The translations under genes were made by a program, and so were the position numbers. The notes under the pieces are model-generated. The model did not search any database and was not told the DNA's origin. It saw only the letters and a program-made list of their open reading frames with translations. 64,000 nt of DNA from Terrabacter sp. Ter38 (GTDB lineage Bacteria; Actinomycetota; Actinomycetes; Actinomycetales; Dermatophilaceae): assembly GCF_024519435.1 (NCBI RefSeq), contig NZ_JALJRZ010000005.1:124001-188000 (forward strand). The letters are read 5' to 3'. This document shows, piece by piece, positions 8,582 to 16,425 of this stretch. The number at the start of each line of letters is the position of its first letter. The stretch's first letter is position 1.

Positions 8582-10549
8582 ATGGAGCAGTCGGACGTCG
8601 TCCGCACCGGGCAGAAGGTCGGCCTCGTCATGGCCTCCTTCGTCACACCGTCGACGCTCGCGCCGTCGCTGTCGAAGCGCTCCTGGCAGGACCAGGGGAT
8701 CATCACCGGCTTGTCGACGGGCGCCCACTACCTCGTCGCGCTCTCCTCCCAGGACGTCATCGACGTCGTGGCGAGCGCGGCCGCCACGTGGGCGGTCTTC
8801 CCCGACAGCTGGTCCGTCGAACGCCGCCGGTCGGCGGCAACCCTCGGGTGCGAGCTGGTCATGGCGCCGCTGGGACTCGGTCTCGCGGCGTATCTCGACC
8901 GGCGCGGCGTCGCGACGGCGAAGGACGGCCTCCTGCGGCAGGGCGCCTGGCGGATGGGCGCCACGGGCCTGTGCGGATCGGTGCTCATCGGGGCGACGGC
9001 CGGGGTGCGTCGGCTCGACCGCGCCGTCGGTGCCGACGGGCGCATCGCGGCCCTCCCGCTGTCGATCCCCGTGGGTCTGGCCACGTCGGCCCTCATCGAG
9101 CGCGTCCAGCGCGAGTCCGGCTCGGAGGCCGGACTCGACACCGCGGACGACGTGCCCACCCTGCGGGGGCTCGCAGCCGGCGGCGGGGTCCTCGCGGTGC
9201 TCTACGGCGCAGGCTGGGTCGAGCGGTGGACCGCCGAGCAGGTGCGCCGGCTGGCCCCGGGGCAGACACCTGGCGCCGGGCTCGCCTGGCAGCTCGTCTC
9301 GCACGCCGCCTTCGTGGCCGGCGCCGGCATCGCCGTCAGCGCCCTCTGGACGCGCGTCATGCAGCGGATCGAGGCCGTGACGACGACGGTGGACCCGTGG
9401 ATGCAGGCGGCACCCGGCGTCTGGACCGACCCGATGACGAGCGGTGACCCGGCGAGCCTCGTGTCGTGGGAGTCCTTGGGGCGGGAGGGCCGCCGGCACG
9501 CTGTCACCTATGTGCGCCCCGCACCCGTCGCGCAACCGCTGGCGCTCCCGGACGGCAGGACCCCGCCGGACCTGTCGATCGCGACGGTGATGGGCGAGCC
9601 CGCCCGCGCGCACCCCGTCCAGGTCTTCGTCGGCCTCGACAGCGCCGCGACTCCGACCGAGCGCGTCGAGCTCGCGATCGCCGAGATGGATCGCACCGAC
9701 GCGTGGTCGCGCTCGCTGCTCATGCTCGTGTCGCCCACCGGGACGGGCTACGTCAACTACGTCGCGATCGCCGCAGCTCAGTACCTCACGCGCGGAGACG
9801 TCGCGAGCGTCACGATGCAGTACTCCAAGCGTCCCTCCCCGCTGTCGCTCGGCAAGGTCCGCGACGCGCGCGAGCAGAACCGGCTGCTGTGGCTGCGCAT
9901 CTTCGAGCGGGTGCGCGCCATGGCACCGGAGGAGCGGCCTGAGGTCGTGCTCTTCGGTGAGTCGCTCGGCGCGCACACGAGCCAGGACGTGTTGCTCGGC
10001 TGGGGGACCCTCGGACCGCAGGCCCTCGGGATCGACCGGGCCCTGTGGATCGGCACGCCCGGTGGCAGCCAGTGGATGCACGAGGTCACAGGGGCACCAC
10101 GCCCCGATGTCGATGCGAGCCTCGTCGCCGTCGTCAACGACCACGAGCAGTTCCTCGCCCTCGGCCAGGAGGCGAGGGAACGGCTGCGCTACGTGCTGCT
10201 CAGCCACGACAACGACGGTGTCACGAAGTTCGGCCCCGACCTGCTCAACCGCAGACCCGCCTGGCTGGGGCCCGACCGGCCGCGCCGCGAGGACGTGCCG
10301 TTGCGGTCGCCACGCGGCATACCGGCAGGGATGCGGTGGCGTCCGGTCACGACGTTCTTCCAGACGCTCATCGACATGAAGAACGCCCAGCTGCCCGGCG
10401 AGTTCAGGGCCTGGGCCCACGACTACCGCGCCGACCTGCCCGAGTTCATTCGCGACGTCTACGGCCTCGAGTGCACGGACGAGCAGATGCATGCCATCCA
10501 GGCGGCGGTCCGGGTACGCGAGGAGTTCCGCGAGGAGGTCTTCGCCTGA
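8582..10549 (+). CDS. Membrane-associated alpha/beta-hydrolase (Abhydrolase_9 type)
   Basis: 655 residues from ATG 8582, with GGAGG 5 nt upstream. The N-terminal half is membrane-embedded, with several hydrophobic segments in residues 10-270 and the signature FVTPSTLAPSLSKRSWQDQG. The C-terminal half is an alpha/beta-hydrolase domain with the nucleophile elbow VLFGESLGAHTSQD (G-E-S-L-G) and IGTPGGSQWMHEV. This two-part arrangement matches PF15420/PF10081, abundant in actinobacteria and of unknown substrate; lipid or cell-envelope ester hydrolysis is plausible. An Ile codon ATA appears inside the repeated word GGCATAC at 10316-10322. Confidence 0.88.
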   Translation: MEQSDVVRTGQKVGLVMASFVTPSTLAPSLSKRSWQDQGIITGLSTGAHYLVALSSQDVIDVVASAAATWAVFPDSWSVERRRSAATLGCELVMAPLGLGLAAYLDRRGVATAKDGLLRQGAWRMGATGLCGSVLIGATAGVRRLDRAVGADGRIAALPLSIPVGLATSALIERVQRESGSEAGLDTADDVPTLRGLAAGGGVLAVLYGAGWVERWTAEQVRRLAPGQTPGAGLAWQLVSHAAFVAGAGIAVSALWTRVMQRIEAVTTTVDPWMQAAPGVWTDPMTSGDPASLVSWESLGREGRRHAVTYVRPAPVAQPLALPDGRTPPDLSIATVMGEPARAHPVQVFVGLDSAATPTERVELAIAEMDRTDAWSRSLLMLVSPTGTGYVNYVAIAAAQYLTRGDVASVTMQYSKRPSPLSLGKVRDAREQNRLLWLRIFERVRAMAPEERPEVVLFGESLGAHTSQDVLLGWGTLGPQALGIDRALWIGTPGGSQWMHEVTGAPRPDVDASLVAVVNDHEQFLALGQEARERLRYVLLSHDNDGVTKFGPDLLNRRPAWLGPDRPRREDVPLRSPRGIPAGMRWRPVTTFFQTLIDMKNAQLPGEFRAWAHDYRADLPEFIRDVYGLECTDEQMHAIQAAVRVREEFREEVFA

Positions 10550-10616
10550 GCGACCCGCTGCACCAGCACGTCCGATCCATCCGCTGACAGCCAGAACCAC
10601 CTGAACGGAGGCCGCC

Positions 10617-11036
10617 ATGGCCGGCGCCAACCCCACCGCCCCCACCCGCCGCGCCCGCACGCTCTGGGCCGCCGGGGCCAGCACCTTCGCCGCGACGATC
10701 ATGCTCATCGTGGGCCTGTTCCAGTTCGTCGAGGGACTCGTCGCCGTCGTCAACGGCCCTGAGTTCTACGTCAGCACTCCGAGCTATGTCTTCACCTTCA
10801 ACGCCACCGCGTGGGGGTGGTTCCACATGGTCATCGGCCTTGCAGCGGCCGTTGCCGGGGCGTTCATCTTCACCGGCAACCTGCTGGCCAGGTCGGTCGG
10901 AGTCGCCCTCGCGGTGCTGTCCGCACTGGCGAACTTCCTGTGGCTGCCGCACTACCCGCTCTGGGGGATCGTCATCATCGCGCTCGACGTGCTCGTCATC
11001 TGGGGTCTCACGTCGGTCGACCTCAGCGATCTGTGA
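10617..11036 (+). CDS. Four-helix membrane protein (DUF7144-like)
   Basis: 139 residues with ACGGAGG upstream. Four hydrophobic helices are evident: AASTFAATIMLIVGLFQFVE, a middle pair around WFHMVIGLAAAVAGAFIF, VGVALAVLSALANFLWLP, and the final WGIVIIALDVLVIWGL. The pattern G-x-x-Q-x-x-x-G-L...W-x-W-x-H matches small conserved actinobacterial membrane proteins currently called DUF7144. Function unknown. It follows the hydrolase by 67 nt and may share its transcript. Confidence 0.75.
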   Translation: MAGANPTAPTRRARTLWAAGASTFAATIMLIVGLFQFVEGLVAVVNGPEFYVSTPSYVFTFNATAWGWFHMVIGLAAAVAGAFIFTGNLLARSVGVALAVLSALANFLWLPHYPLWGIVIIALDVLVIWGLTSVDLSDL

Positions 11037-11061
11037 AGCCCCCACCTCTGCGTCGGTGACC

Positions 11062-11622
11062 TCAGCCGTGGGGAAGGATCGCCGGGCCGAGCCGGAGCAG
11101 CTCGGCTCGCAGCGCCTCGTCGTCGACGTCGGCGAGCATCGGGTCGATCCCGGCCTGGGCGACGCCGGCCCCGACGACGGAGACGGCGATCCGTCGGCGC
11201 AGGTCGGGGGACGGTCCGAGGAGCAGGGCGGTCAGCCGTCCGATGAGGGAGTTGAGGTCGTCGTGGGCAGCCATGATGCGCTCGACCTCGGGGTCGCGCA
11301 TCAGCGCGGCGACGACCTGACGGTGGCCGATCATGAGGTCGACGAGCCCTCGCAACGCTGCGGTCGCGGCCGCGTCGGGGGTTGCCTCCGCCTCCGCTGC
11401 CGTGACGAAGGCCGTCATGTCGACGAGCGCCTCCTCGAGGACGGCCAGGACGATGTCCTCCTTGGCGTGGAACTGGTAGTAGACGGCCGCCTTGGTGACC
11501 CCGAGGTGGTCGGCGATCATCTGCAACGACGTCCCGGTGACGCCGTGTTCGGCGAAGAGCTCGACGGCAGCCTCGATGACGCGCCGGCGGCCGTGGCCCC
11601 GGGGGGCCTGGGGTCGCGCCAT
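11062..11622 (-). CDS. TetR-family repressor, likely of the MMPL exporter
   Basis: 186 residues. N-terminal TetR HTH: RRRVIEAAVELFAEHGVTGT then LQMIADHLGVTKAAVYYQFH, with the recognition helix ending KAAVYYQF. The C-terminal ligand-binding domain is all-alpha. Divergently transcribed from the MMPL exporter with 213 nt between; an 18-nt inverted repeat in that spacer (11754-11771) is the probable operator. Arrangement suggests local derepression of the exporter by a lipophilic ligand or drug. Confidence 0.9.
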   Translation of the reverse strand: MARPQAPRGHGRRRVIEAAVELFAEHGVTGTSLQMIADHLGVTKAAVYYQFHAKEDIVLAVLEEALVDMTAFVTAAEAEATPDAAATAALRGLVDLMIGHRQVVAALMRDPEVERIMAAHDDLNSLIGRLTALLLGPSPDLRRRIAVSVVGAGVAQAGIDPMLADVDDEALRAELLRLGPAILPHG

Positions 11623-11753
11623 GGTCGCCTCCTCGTCGGTGCTCCACGCGGGGGCCGTATGCCGTCGGCTGCCGGGGCGCGGCGGCGTCCCGTCGACGGG
11701 CGCGGCGTGGTGCGCGTCACCCTAGCGGAGCGGGCCGATCGGCTTGTCATCGA

Positions 11754-11771
11754 GTTAGCCGAACGGTTAAC
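11754..11771. promoter_or_regulatory. TetR operator upstream of MMPL gene
   Basis: GTTAGCCG-AA-CGGTTAAC is an inverted repeat with 7 of 8 arm positions matching. It directly follows TTGTCA (11744-11749), a plausible -35 element, and ends 64 nt before the MMPL start, so a bound repressor would occlude the promoter. Confidence 0.55.
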
Positions 11772-11835
11772 TTGAGAACCGCTGGCCAGTGACGCCCGGC
11801 ACCGAAGCACCTCGAGACCCCTTGGAGTCACCCCC

Positions 11836-14043
11836 ATGGCCACCCTTCTCTACCGGATCGGACGTCTCGCGTTCGGTCGTCGCGGCGTCGTCGCGTCCGC
11901 CTGGTTCGTCCTGCTCGCCGTGCTCGCCGGTGTGCTGCTGACCCTCGGCAGCGCCCCGACCTCCAGCGTCACGATCCCGGGCACGGAGTCCCAGCGGGCC
12001 CTCGAGGCGCTGGCCAAGGAGTTCCCGCAGGCGAGTGGGGCCTCGGGCACCGTCGTCGTCCGGGCGCCCGAGGGGCAGACCGTCGTCGCCCCCGCGGGCA
12101 CGGCGGTCGTCGACGACGTCGTCACGAGGGCCGGGAAGATCCCGGGTGTCGTCGGGGCCCTCAGCCCCTTCGACACCAAGGCGCTCAGCCCTGACGGCCG
12201 CTACGGCCTCGTCACGGTCCAGTTCGACCGGACGGCGGACGAGCTGACCGCGGAGCAGCGCTCTGCCTACGAGGCGCTCGGCGACGGCGCCCCGAGCGGC
12301 TGGGCCGTGGCTGCCGGTGGGGAGCCCCTGCTCGCGACGCCGGAGATCGGCTCGACCGAGGGCATCGGCGTCCTCGTCGCGCTCGTCGTGCTCGTCATCA
12401 CCTTCGGCTCACTCGTCGCGGCGGGGATGACGATGGTCAACGCCCTCATCGGGGTCGGCGTCGGCATGATCGGGCTGCTCATCGTCGGACATGCCGTCGA
12501 GCTCTCGAGCGTGACTCCGGTGCTCGCGCTCATGCTCGGTCTCGCGGTAGGCATCGACTACTCGCTCTTCATCACCTCGCGCTACCGGCACAACCTCGCC
12601 CTCGGGCTCGAGCGCCAGGAGGCGGCAGCGCGTGCCGTCGGCACCGCCGGCACCGCCGTCGTCTTCGCCGGGCTGACCGTCATCATCGCCCTCGCGGGCC
12701 TGTCGGTCGTCGGCATCCCGTTCCTCACCGCGATGGGCCTCGCGGCCGCCGGGACCGTGCTCGTCGCCGTCCTCGTGGCCGTGACGCTGCTACCGGCCCT
12801 GCTCGGTTTCGCCGGCGACCGGGTGCTCTCACGCCGGCAGCGCCAGGCCGACGCCGCCGGCACGGACCTCGACGAGAGGGCCGGCAACCGCGGCTTCGCC
12901 TGGGGACGCTTCACGGTGCGCCACCGCGTCCCGGTGCTCCTCGTCGGCATCGTCGTCCTCGGCGCGGTCGCGCTGCCGGCTGCCGACATGCGGCTCGCCC
13001 TGCCGGACGACGGCACGGCGCCGGCCACGAGCAGCAAGCGCGCCGCCTACGACCTCATCTCGGACGGCTTCGGCGAGGGTTTCAACGGCCGCCTCGTGAT
13101 GGTGGTCCACGGCGACAGCGAGCAGCAGGCGAAGCAGGCCACGGAGGGTGCGGCCAAGGCGGCCACCGGTCTGTCCGACGTGATCGCCGTCGCGCCCGGG
13201 CAGACGAGCGCCGACGGACGCACGACGATCCTCGCGGTCATCCCGAGATCCGGCCCCACGGCGGAGGCGACCTTCGACCTCGTCCGCGACCTGCGCTCGG
13301 CTCTCGCCTCGACGGCCGGCACGACCGGAGCCGAGATCTCGGTCACCGGTGTCACGGCAGTCGGCGTCGACGTGTCCGACAAGCTCTCCGCGGCCCTGCC
13401 CGTCTACCTGCTCGTCGTCGTCGGGCTCGGCTTCGTCCTGCTCATGCTCATGTTCCGGTCGCTGCTCGTGCCGCTCAAGGCGACCCTCGGCTTCCTCCTG
13501 ACGATCGGTGCCGCGTTCGGAGCGACCGTCGCGATCTTCCAGTGGGGCTGGCTGTCCTCGCTCGTGGGGCTCGACACTGCTGGGCCGCTCGTCAGCTTCC
13601 TGCCGATCCTGCTCATCGGCATCCTCTTCGGTCTGGCGATGGACTACGAGGTCTTCCTCGTCTCGCGGATGCGCGAGGACTTCGTGCACGGGGAGACCGC
13701 GCGCGAGGCGGTCGTCGCCGGTGTCGGGCACGGGGCTCGGGTCGTCGTCGCCGCGGCGCTCATCATGATGTCGGTGTTCGCCGGCTTCGTCCTCGTCGAG
13801 GACCCGATCATCAAGTCGATGGGCTTCGCCCTGGCCTTCGGGGTCGCGGTCGACGCCTTCATCGTGCGCCTGTCGCTCGTCCCTGCGGCCATGTCGTTCC
13901 TGGGCGACAGGGCGTGGTGGCTGCCGCGGTGGCTGGACCGCGCCATGCCCAACGTCGACATCGAGGGTGAGAAGCTCCGTCCCGCAGGCGGATCCGGTGA
14001 CCCTGAGGGTGCCGAGCGACCGGCGGTCCAGACCGCTCCGTGA
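11836..14043 (+). CDS. MMPL-family RND exporter
   Basis: 735 residues. N-terminal helix, an extracytoplasmic loop of about 130 residues, then a five-helix block with GIDYSLFITSRYRHNLALG (MMPL domain 1); the duplicated second half repeats this after RFTVRHRVPVLLVGIVVLGA, with FGLAMDYEVFLVSRMREDFV (domain 2). The DY pairs (GIDYS, AMDYE) are the proton-relay positions of MmpL proteins. Length matches shorter MMPL proteins of Micrococcales (about 720-750 aa). Probably exports a lipid or hydrophobic drug by proton-motive force. Controlled by the divergent TetR. Confidence 0.92.
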   Translation: MATLLYRIGRLAFGRRGVVASAWFVLLAVLAGVLLTLGSAPTSSVTIPGTESQRALEALAKEFPQASGASGTVVVRAPEGQTVVAPAGTAVVDDVVTRAGKIPGVVGALSPFDTKALSPDGRYGLVTVQFDRTADELTAEQRSAYEALGDGAPSGWAVAAGGEPLLATPEIGSTEGIGVLVALVVLVITFGSLVAAGMTMVNALIGVGVGMIGLLIVGHAVELSSVTPVLALMLGLAVGIDYSLFITSRYRHNLALGLERQEAAARAVGTAGTAVVFAGLTVIIALAGLSVVGIPFLTAMGLAAAGTVLVAVLVAVTLLPALLGFAGDRVLSRRQRQADAAGTDLDERAGNRGFAWGRFTVRHRVPVLLVGIVVLGAVALPAADMRLALPDDGTAPATSSKRAAYDLISDGFGEGFNGRLVMVVHGDSEQQAKQATEGAAKAATGLSDVIAVAPGQTSADGRTTILAVIPRSGPTAEATFDLVRDLRSALASTAGTTGAEISVTGVTAVGVDVSDKLSAALPVYLLVVVGLGFVLLMLMFRSLLVPLKATLGFLLTIGAAFGATVAIFQWGWLSSLVGLDTAGPLVSFLPILLIGILFGLAMDYEVFLVSRMREDFVHGETAREAVVAGVGHGARVVVAAALIMMSVFAGFVLVEDPIIKSMGFALAFGVAVDAFIVRLSLVPAAMSFLGDRAWWLPRWLDRAMPNVDIEGEKLRPAGGSGDPEGAERPAVQTAP

Positions 14044-14051
14044 CGTCGCCG

Positions 14052-14093
14052 ACCTCGTATGCCGCGTGTCGGAGGGGACACGGCATACGAGGT
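14052..14093. terminator. Bidirectional terminator containing inverted GTATGCC words
   Basis: ACCTCGTATGCCG (14052-14064) pairs perfectly with CGGCATACGAGGT (14081-14093); an inner TGTC/GACA pairing extends the stem past a small bulge. It separates the convergent MMPL and DUF202 genes. Both stem arms contain the dispersed word GTATGCC/GGCATAC described elsewhere. Confidence 0.7.
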
Positions 14094-14095
14094 CG

Positions 14096-14437
14096 TCAGC
14101 GGCTGGCGAGGACGACGACGAGGGTGAGGGCGGCGACCGCGAGGACACCGGCGATCGCGGCCGTCCTCGCGATCGGGGCCGCGGCCACCGTACGGCTGTC
14201 CGGGTCGTCGCGCATGCGCACGAGCCGGCTGCCGTCGCGGTAGCGACGTCGTGCCGTCAGCGCGAGGTCGACGCTCCACAGCAGGCCGAGGAGGGCGACG
14301 GCATACCCGAGGGGTCCGACCTGCGGGGGGAGCACCCGTATCGCGAGGAGCGAGCCGACGGCCACCGAGAGCGCCGTGCGGCGCCAGGCGAGGGACGTGC
14401 GCTCGGCCTGCAGCCCGGGGTCGGCTGGGGAGGTCAC
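14096..14437 (-). CDS. DUF202 membrane protein, second of a pair
   Basis: 113 residues from GTG 14437, which overlaps the stop of the upstream gene (GTGA). DUF202 signature near the N-terminus: GLQAERTSLAWRRTALSVAV (E-R-T-x-L-A-W-x-R-T), followed by three hydrophobic helices. Small inner-membrane protein related to yeast Vtc1-like and YidH-like proteins; function unknown. Forms a translationally coupled pair with the DUF202 gene directly upstream, suggesting a heteromer. Confidence 0.85.
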   Translation of the reverse strand: MTSPADPGLQAERTSLAWRRTALSVAVGSLLAIRVLPPQVGPLGYAVALLGLLWSVDLALTARRRYRDGSRLVRMRDDPDSRTVAAAPIARTAAIAGVLAVAALTLVVVLASR

Positions 14438-14799
14438 AGCAGCAGGCCGACGACGACGGCGAGCGCGACGAGCCCGAGCAGCAGGGCGATGGGCAGCTTG
14501 AGGCCCGACGACGGCAGCGGGGCGAGGCGGCGCATGGCGCGCTCGGTGCGCACCCACGAGAGCCAGGCCTGCGCGGTGGCTGCGAGCCCTGCGAGGACGA
14601 GCAGGAGGGAGATGGTCACGCGGAGCCAGTCGGTCACCGGCAGCTGGAGGGCCTCGACGGCGAGCCCGGCCGCGACGAAGGCCAGCCCGGTCCGGATCCA
14701 GGCGAGGAAGGTGCGCTCGTTGGCGAGGCTGAAGCGGGGGTCGGGGTCCTCGCCGTGGTCGAAGACGGATCGTGGAAAGCGTCCGCGGTCCTGGGCCAT
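14434..14799 (-). CDS. DUF202 membrane protein, first of a pair (YidH-like)
   Basis: 121 residues from ATG 14799 with GAGGA upstream. DUF202 motif: RFSLANERTFLAWIRTGLAF (N-E-R-T-F-L-A-W-x-R-T), then helices around LRVTISLLLVLAGLAATAQ and IALLLGLVALAVVVGLLL. More YidH-like than its partner. The two paralogues are coupled by a 4-nt overlap. Divergent from the aldo/keto reductase. Confidence 0.87.
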   Translation of the reverse strand: MAQDRGRFPRSVFDHGEDPDPRFSLANERTFLAWIRTGLAFVAAGLAVEALQLPVTDWLRVTISLLLVLAGLAATAQAWLSWVRTERAMRRLAPLPSSGLKLPIALLLGLVALAVVVGLLL

Positions 14800-14946
14800 G
14801 TCCGTCGTCCTCCTCGTCGACGAGCCCGGGTGGGTCGCCGGGGTCGCACCGATCATCCTCCACCCAGGGCGGCCCCCGCCCCACGACCGCTCGCACGAGC
14901 CGGCCGCCCCTCGCCCCCGGCACGTGGAGTGCCTAGGTTGGGACCC

Positions 14947-15786
14947 ATGACCCAGGTTCCGACCCGCACCCTCAGCGACGGCACGACCCTCCCCGCCACC
15001 GGCTTCGGCACGTACCCGCTCACGGGCGAGGACGGCATACGTGCCATCGTGTCGGCGCTCGAGGCCGGCTATCGGCTGCTCGACACGGCCGTCAACTACG
15101 GCAACGAGGCGGAGGTGGGCGAGGCGATCCGCCGGTCCGGCGTGCCCCGCGACGAGATCGTCGTCCAGACGAAGGTGCCGGGGCGCGACCACGCGTACGA
15201 CCGTGCCATCGCCTCCGTCGAGGGGTCGCTCGAGCGCCTCGGCCTCGAGCAGGTGGACGTCGCCGTCATCCACTGGCCCAACCCGAGCGTCGGGCTCTAC
15301 GGCGACGCGTACCGCGCTCTCCTCGAGTGCCGCGAGCGCGGCCTCGTGCGGTCCGTCGGTGTCAGCAACTTCACCGAGCAGCATCTCGCCGACGTCATCG
15401 AGGCGACGGGTGTCACGCCGGTGCTCAACCAGGTCGAGCTGCACCCGCTCTTCCCGCAGGAGCGTCTGCGAGCGGTCCACGAGCGGCTCGGGATCGTCAC
15501 CGAGGCGTGGAGCCCGCTCGGCAAGCGGAACGCCCCCTTCGGCGCCGACCCGGTGGCTGCTGCCGCGGAGGCGCACGGCGTCACCCCGGCCCAGGCGATC
15601 CTGCGCTGGCACGTGCAGCTCGGCGTCGTGCCGCTGCCGAAGTCGTCGGACGCCCAGCGGCAGCGCGCCAACCTCGACGTCTTCGGCTTCGAGCTGTCCC
15701 ACGCCGAGGTCACCGCCATCTCGGCGCTGGCGCGCGCGGACGGGCGCCTCTTCGGGGGCGACCCGGACACGCATGAGGAGATGTGA
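14947..15786 (+). CDS. Aldo/keto reductase
   Basis: 279 residues, NADPH-dependent carbonyl reductase of the AKR5-like group (2,5-diketo-gluconate reductase type). Catalytic tetrad visible: D46 in LLDTAVNYGNE, Y51, K76 in VVQTKV and H109 in VAVIHWP. NADPH site LPKSSDAQRQRANLD toward the C-terminus in place of the canonical IPKS. Cytoplasmic; in vivo substrate unknown. A rare ATA Ile codon at residue 31 falls in a GGCATAC word (15034-15040). Confidence 0.92.
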   Translation: MTQVPTRTLSDGTTLPATGFGTYPLTGEDGIRAIVSALEAGYRLLDTAVNYGNEAEVGEAIRRSGVPRDEIVVQTKVPGRDHAYDRAIASVEGSLERLGLEQVDVAVIHWPNPSVGLYGDAYRALLECRERGLVRSVGVSNFTEQHLADVIEATGVTPVLNQVELHPLFPQERLRAVHERLGIVTEAWSPLGKRNAPFGADPVAAAAEAHGVTPAQAILRWHVQLGVVPLPKSSDAQRQRANLDVFGFELSHAEVTAISALARADGRLFGGDPDTHEEM

Positions 15787-15942
15787 GGCTCGACCGGGCG
15801 CGTCGGGCCACGCAGCCGCGCGCGGCGGCGAGCTGGTCGGCGTCGGGCCGGAACCACGCCCAGCTGCCCGGGCGCCCTGAACGCCATCGATGCCGGCGGC
15901 GACGCCGAGGCCGTGGTGGTCCGCAGCACCTACGGTGTCGGC

Positions 15943-16062
15943 TCAGTCGCGGGGCTCGTCGTCGTCGTCCCAGTGACACATGCACGAGCACGTGTGGTCC
16001 ACCGTTCCGTTCGCCGGGCACCTCTTGTGCCAACCGTTCTCGCACTCGGCACTCATGGCCAT
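15943..16062 (-). CDS. Small Cys-rich protein (39 aa)
   Basis: A short frame too small for usual gene calls: ATG 16062, reading MAMSAECENGWHKRCP, later HTCSCMCHWDDDDEPRD, stop at 15943. AGGGGTGA lies about 5 nt upstream of the ATG, which favours this start over the in-frame ATG at 16056. Five Cys and three His residues in 39 aa suggest a structural metal site; the acidic DDDD tail is also unusual. I recall similar small Cys/His-rich ORFs annotated as hypothetical in actinobacteria. Function unknown. Confidence 0.5.
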   Translation of the reverse strand: MAMSAECENGWHKRCPANGTVDHTCSCMCHWDDDDEPRD

Positions 16063-16425
16063 CGGTTCACCCCTTGTGAGGTCTCCACGCTCCTACCGCC
16101 CGGGCCACCGAGGGCGGGTCGCGCCCAGTGGGGCGTCCCGGCCGCTCGGCCCGGCAGCCGGCGGTCAACCGGTGGACGCACCCACGAGGGAACGCCTCAA
16201 TCCTGAACGACGGCTGGGGGCAGGGGTACGGTGAAACCGGGCCGAGCGGCTGGTCACTTCGGTGGCTGGCGGCCGAGTGTCCGGCCCGAACGTGTCGCAG
16301 GCGTTACCCCTCACGAAAGTGCACCGTGATGCCCCTCCCAGCACGTCCTCCCTCCCACCGACACGCCACCGACCCCCCGGAGGCCGTCGGGCGACCTCCA
16401 GCGTCCTCCGGCCAGGGCTGACGCC
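16063..16425. other. Intergenic region upstream of LuxR-type regulator
   Basis: 363 nt between the divergent small Cys-rich gene and the large regulator. It must hold both promoters, but I see no convincing -35/-10 pair, inverted repeat or RNA gene. Confidence 0.4.

Noticed and set aside
15787-15942. Short open frames between the aldo/keto reductase and Cys-rich genes
   Set aside because: Arg/Pro-rich translations, no ribosome-binding site and no match to any known family.
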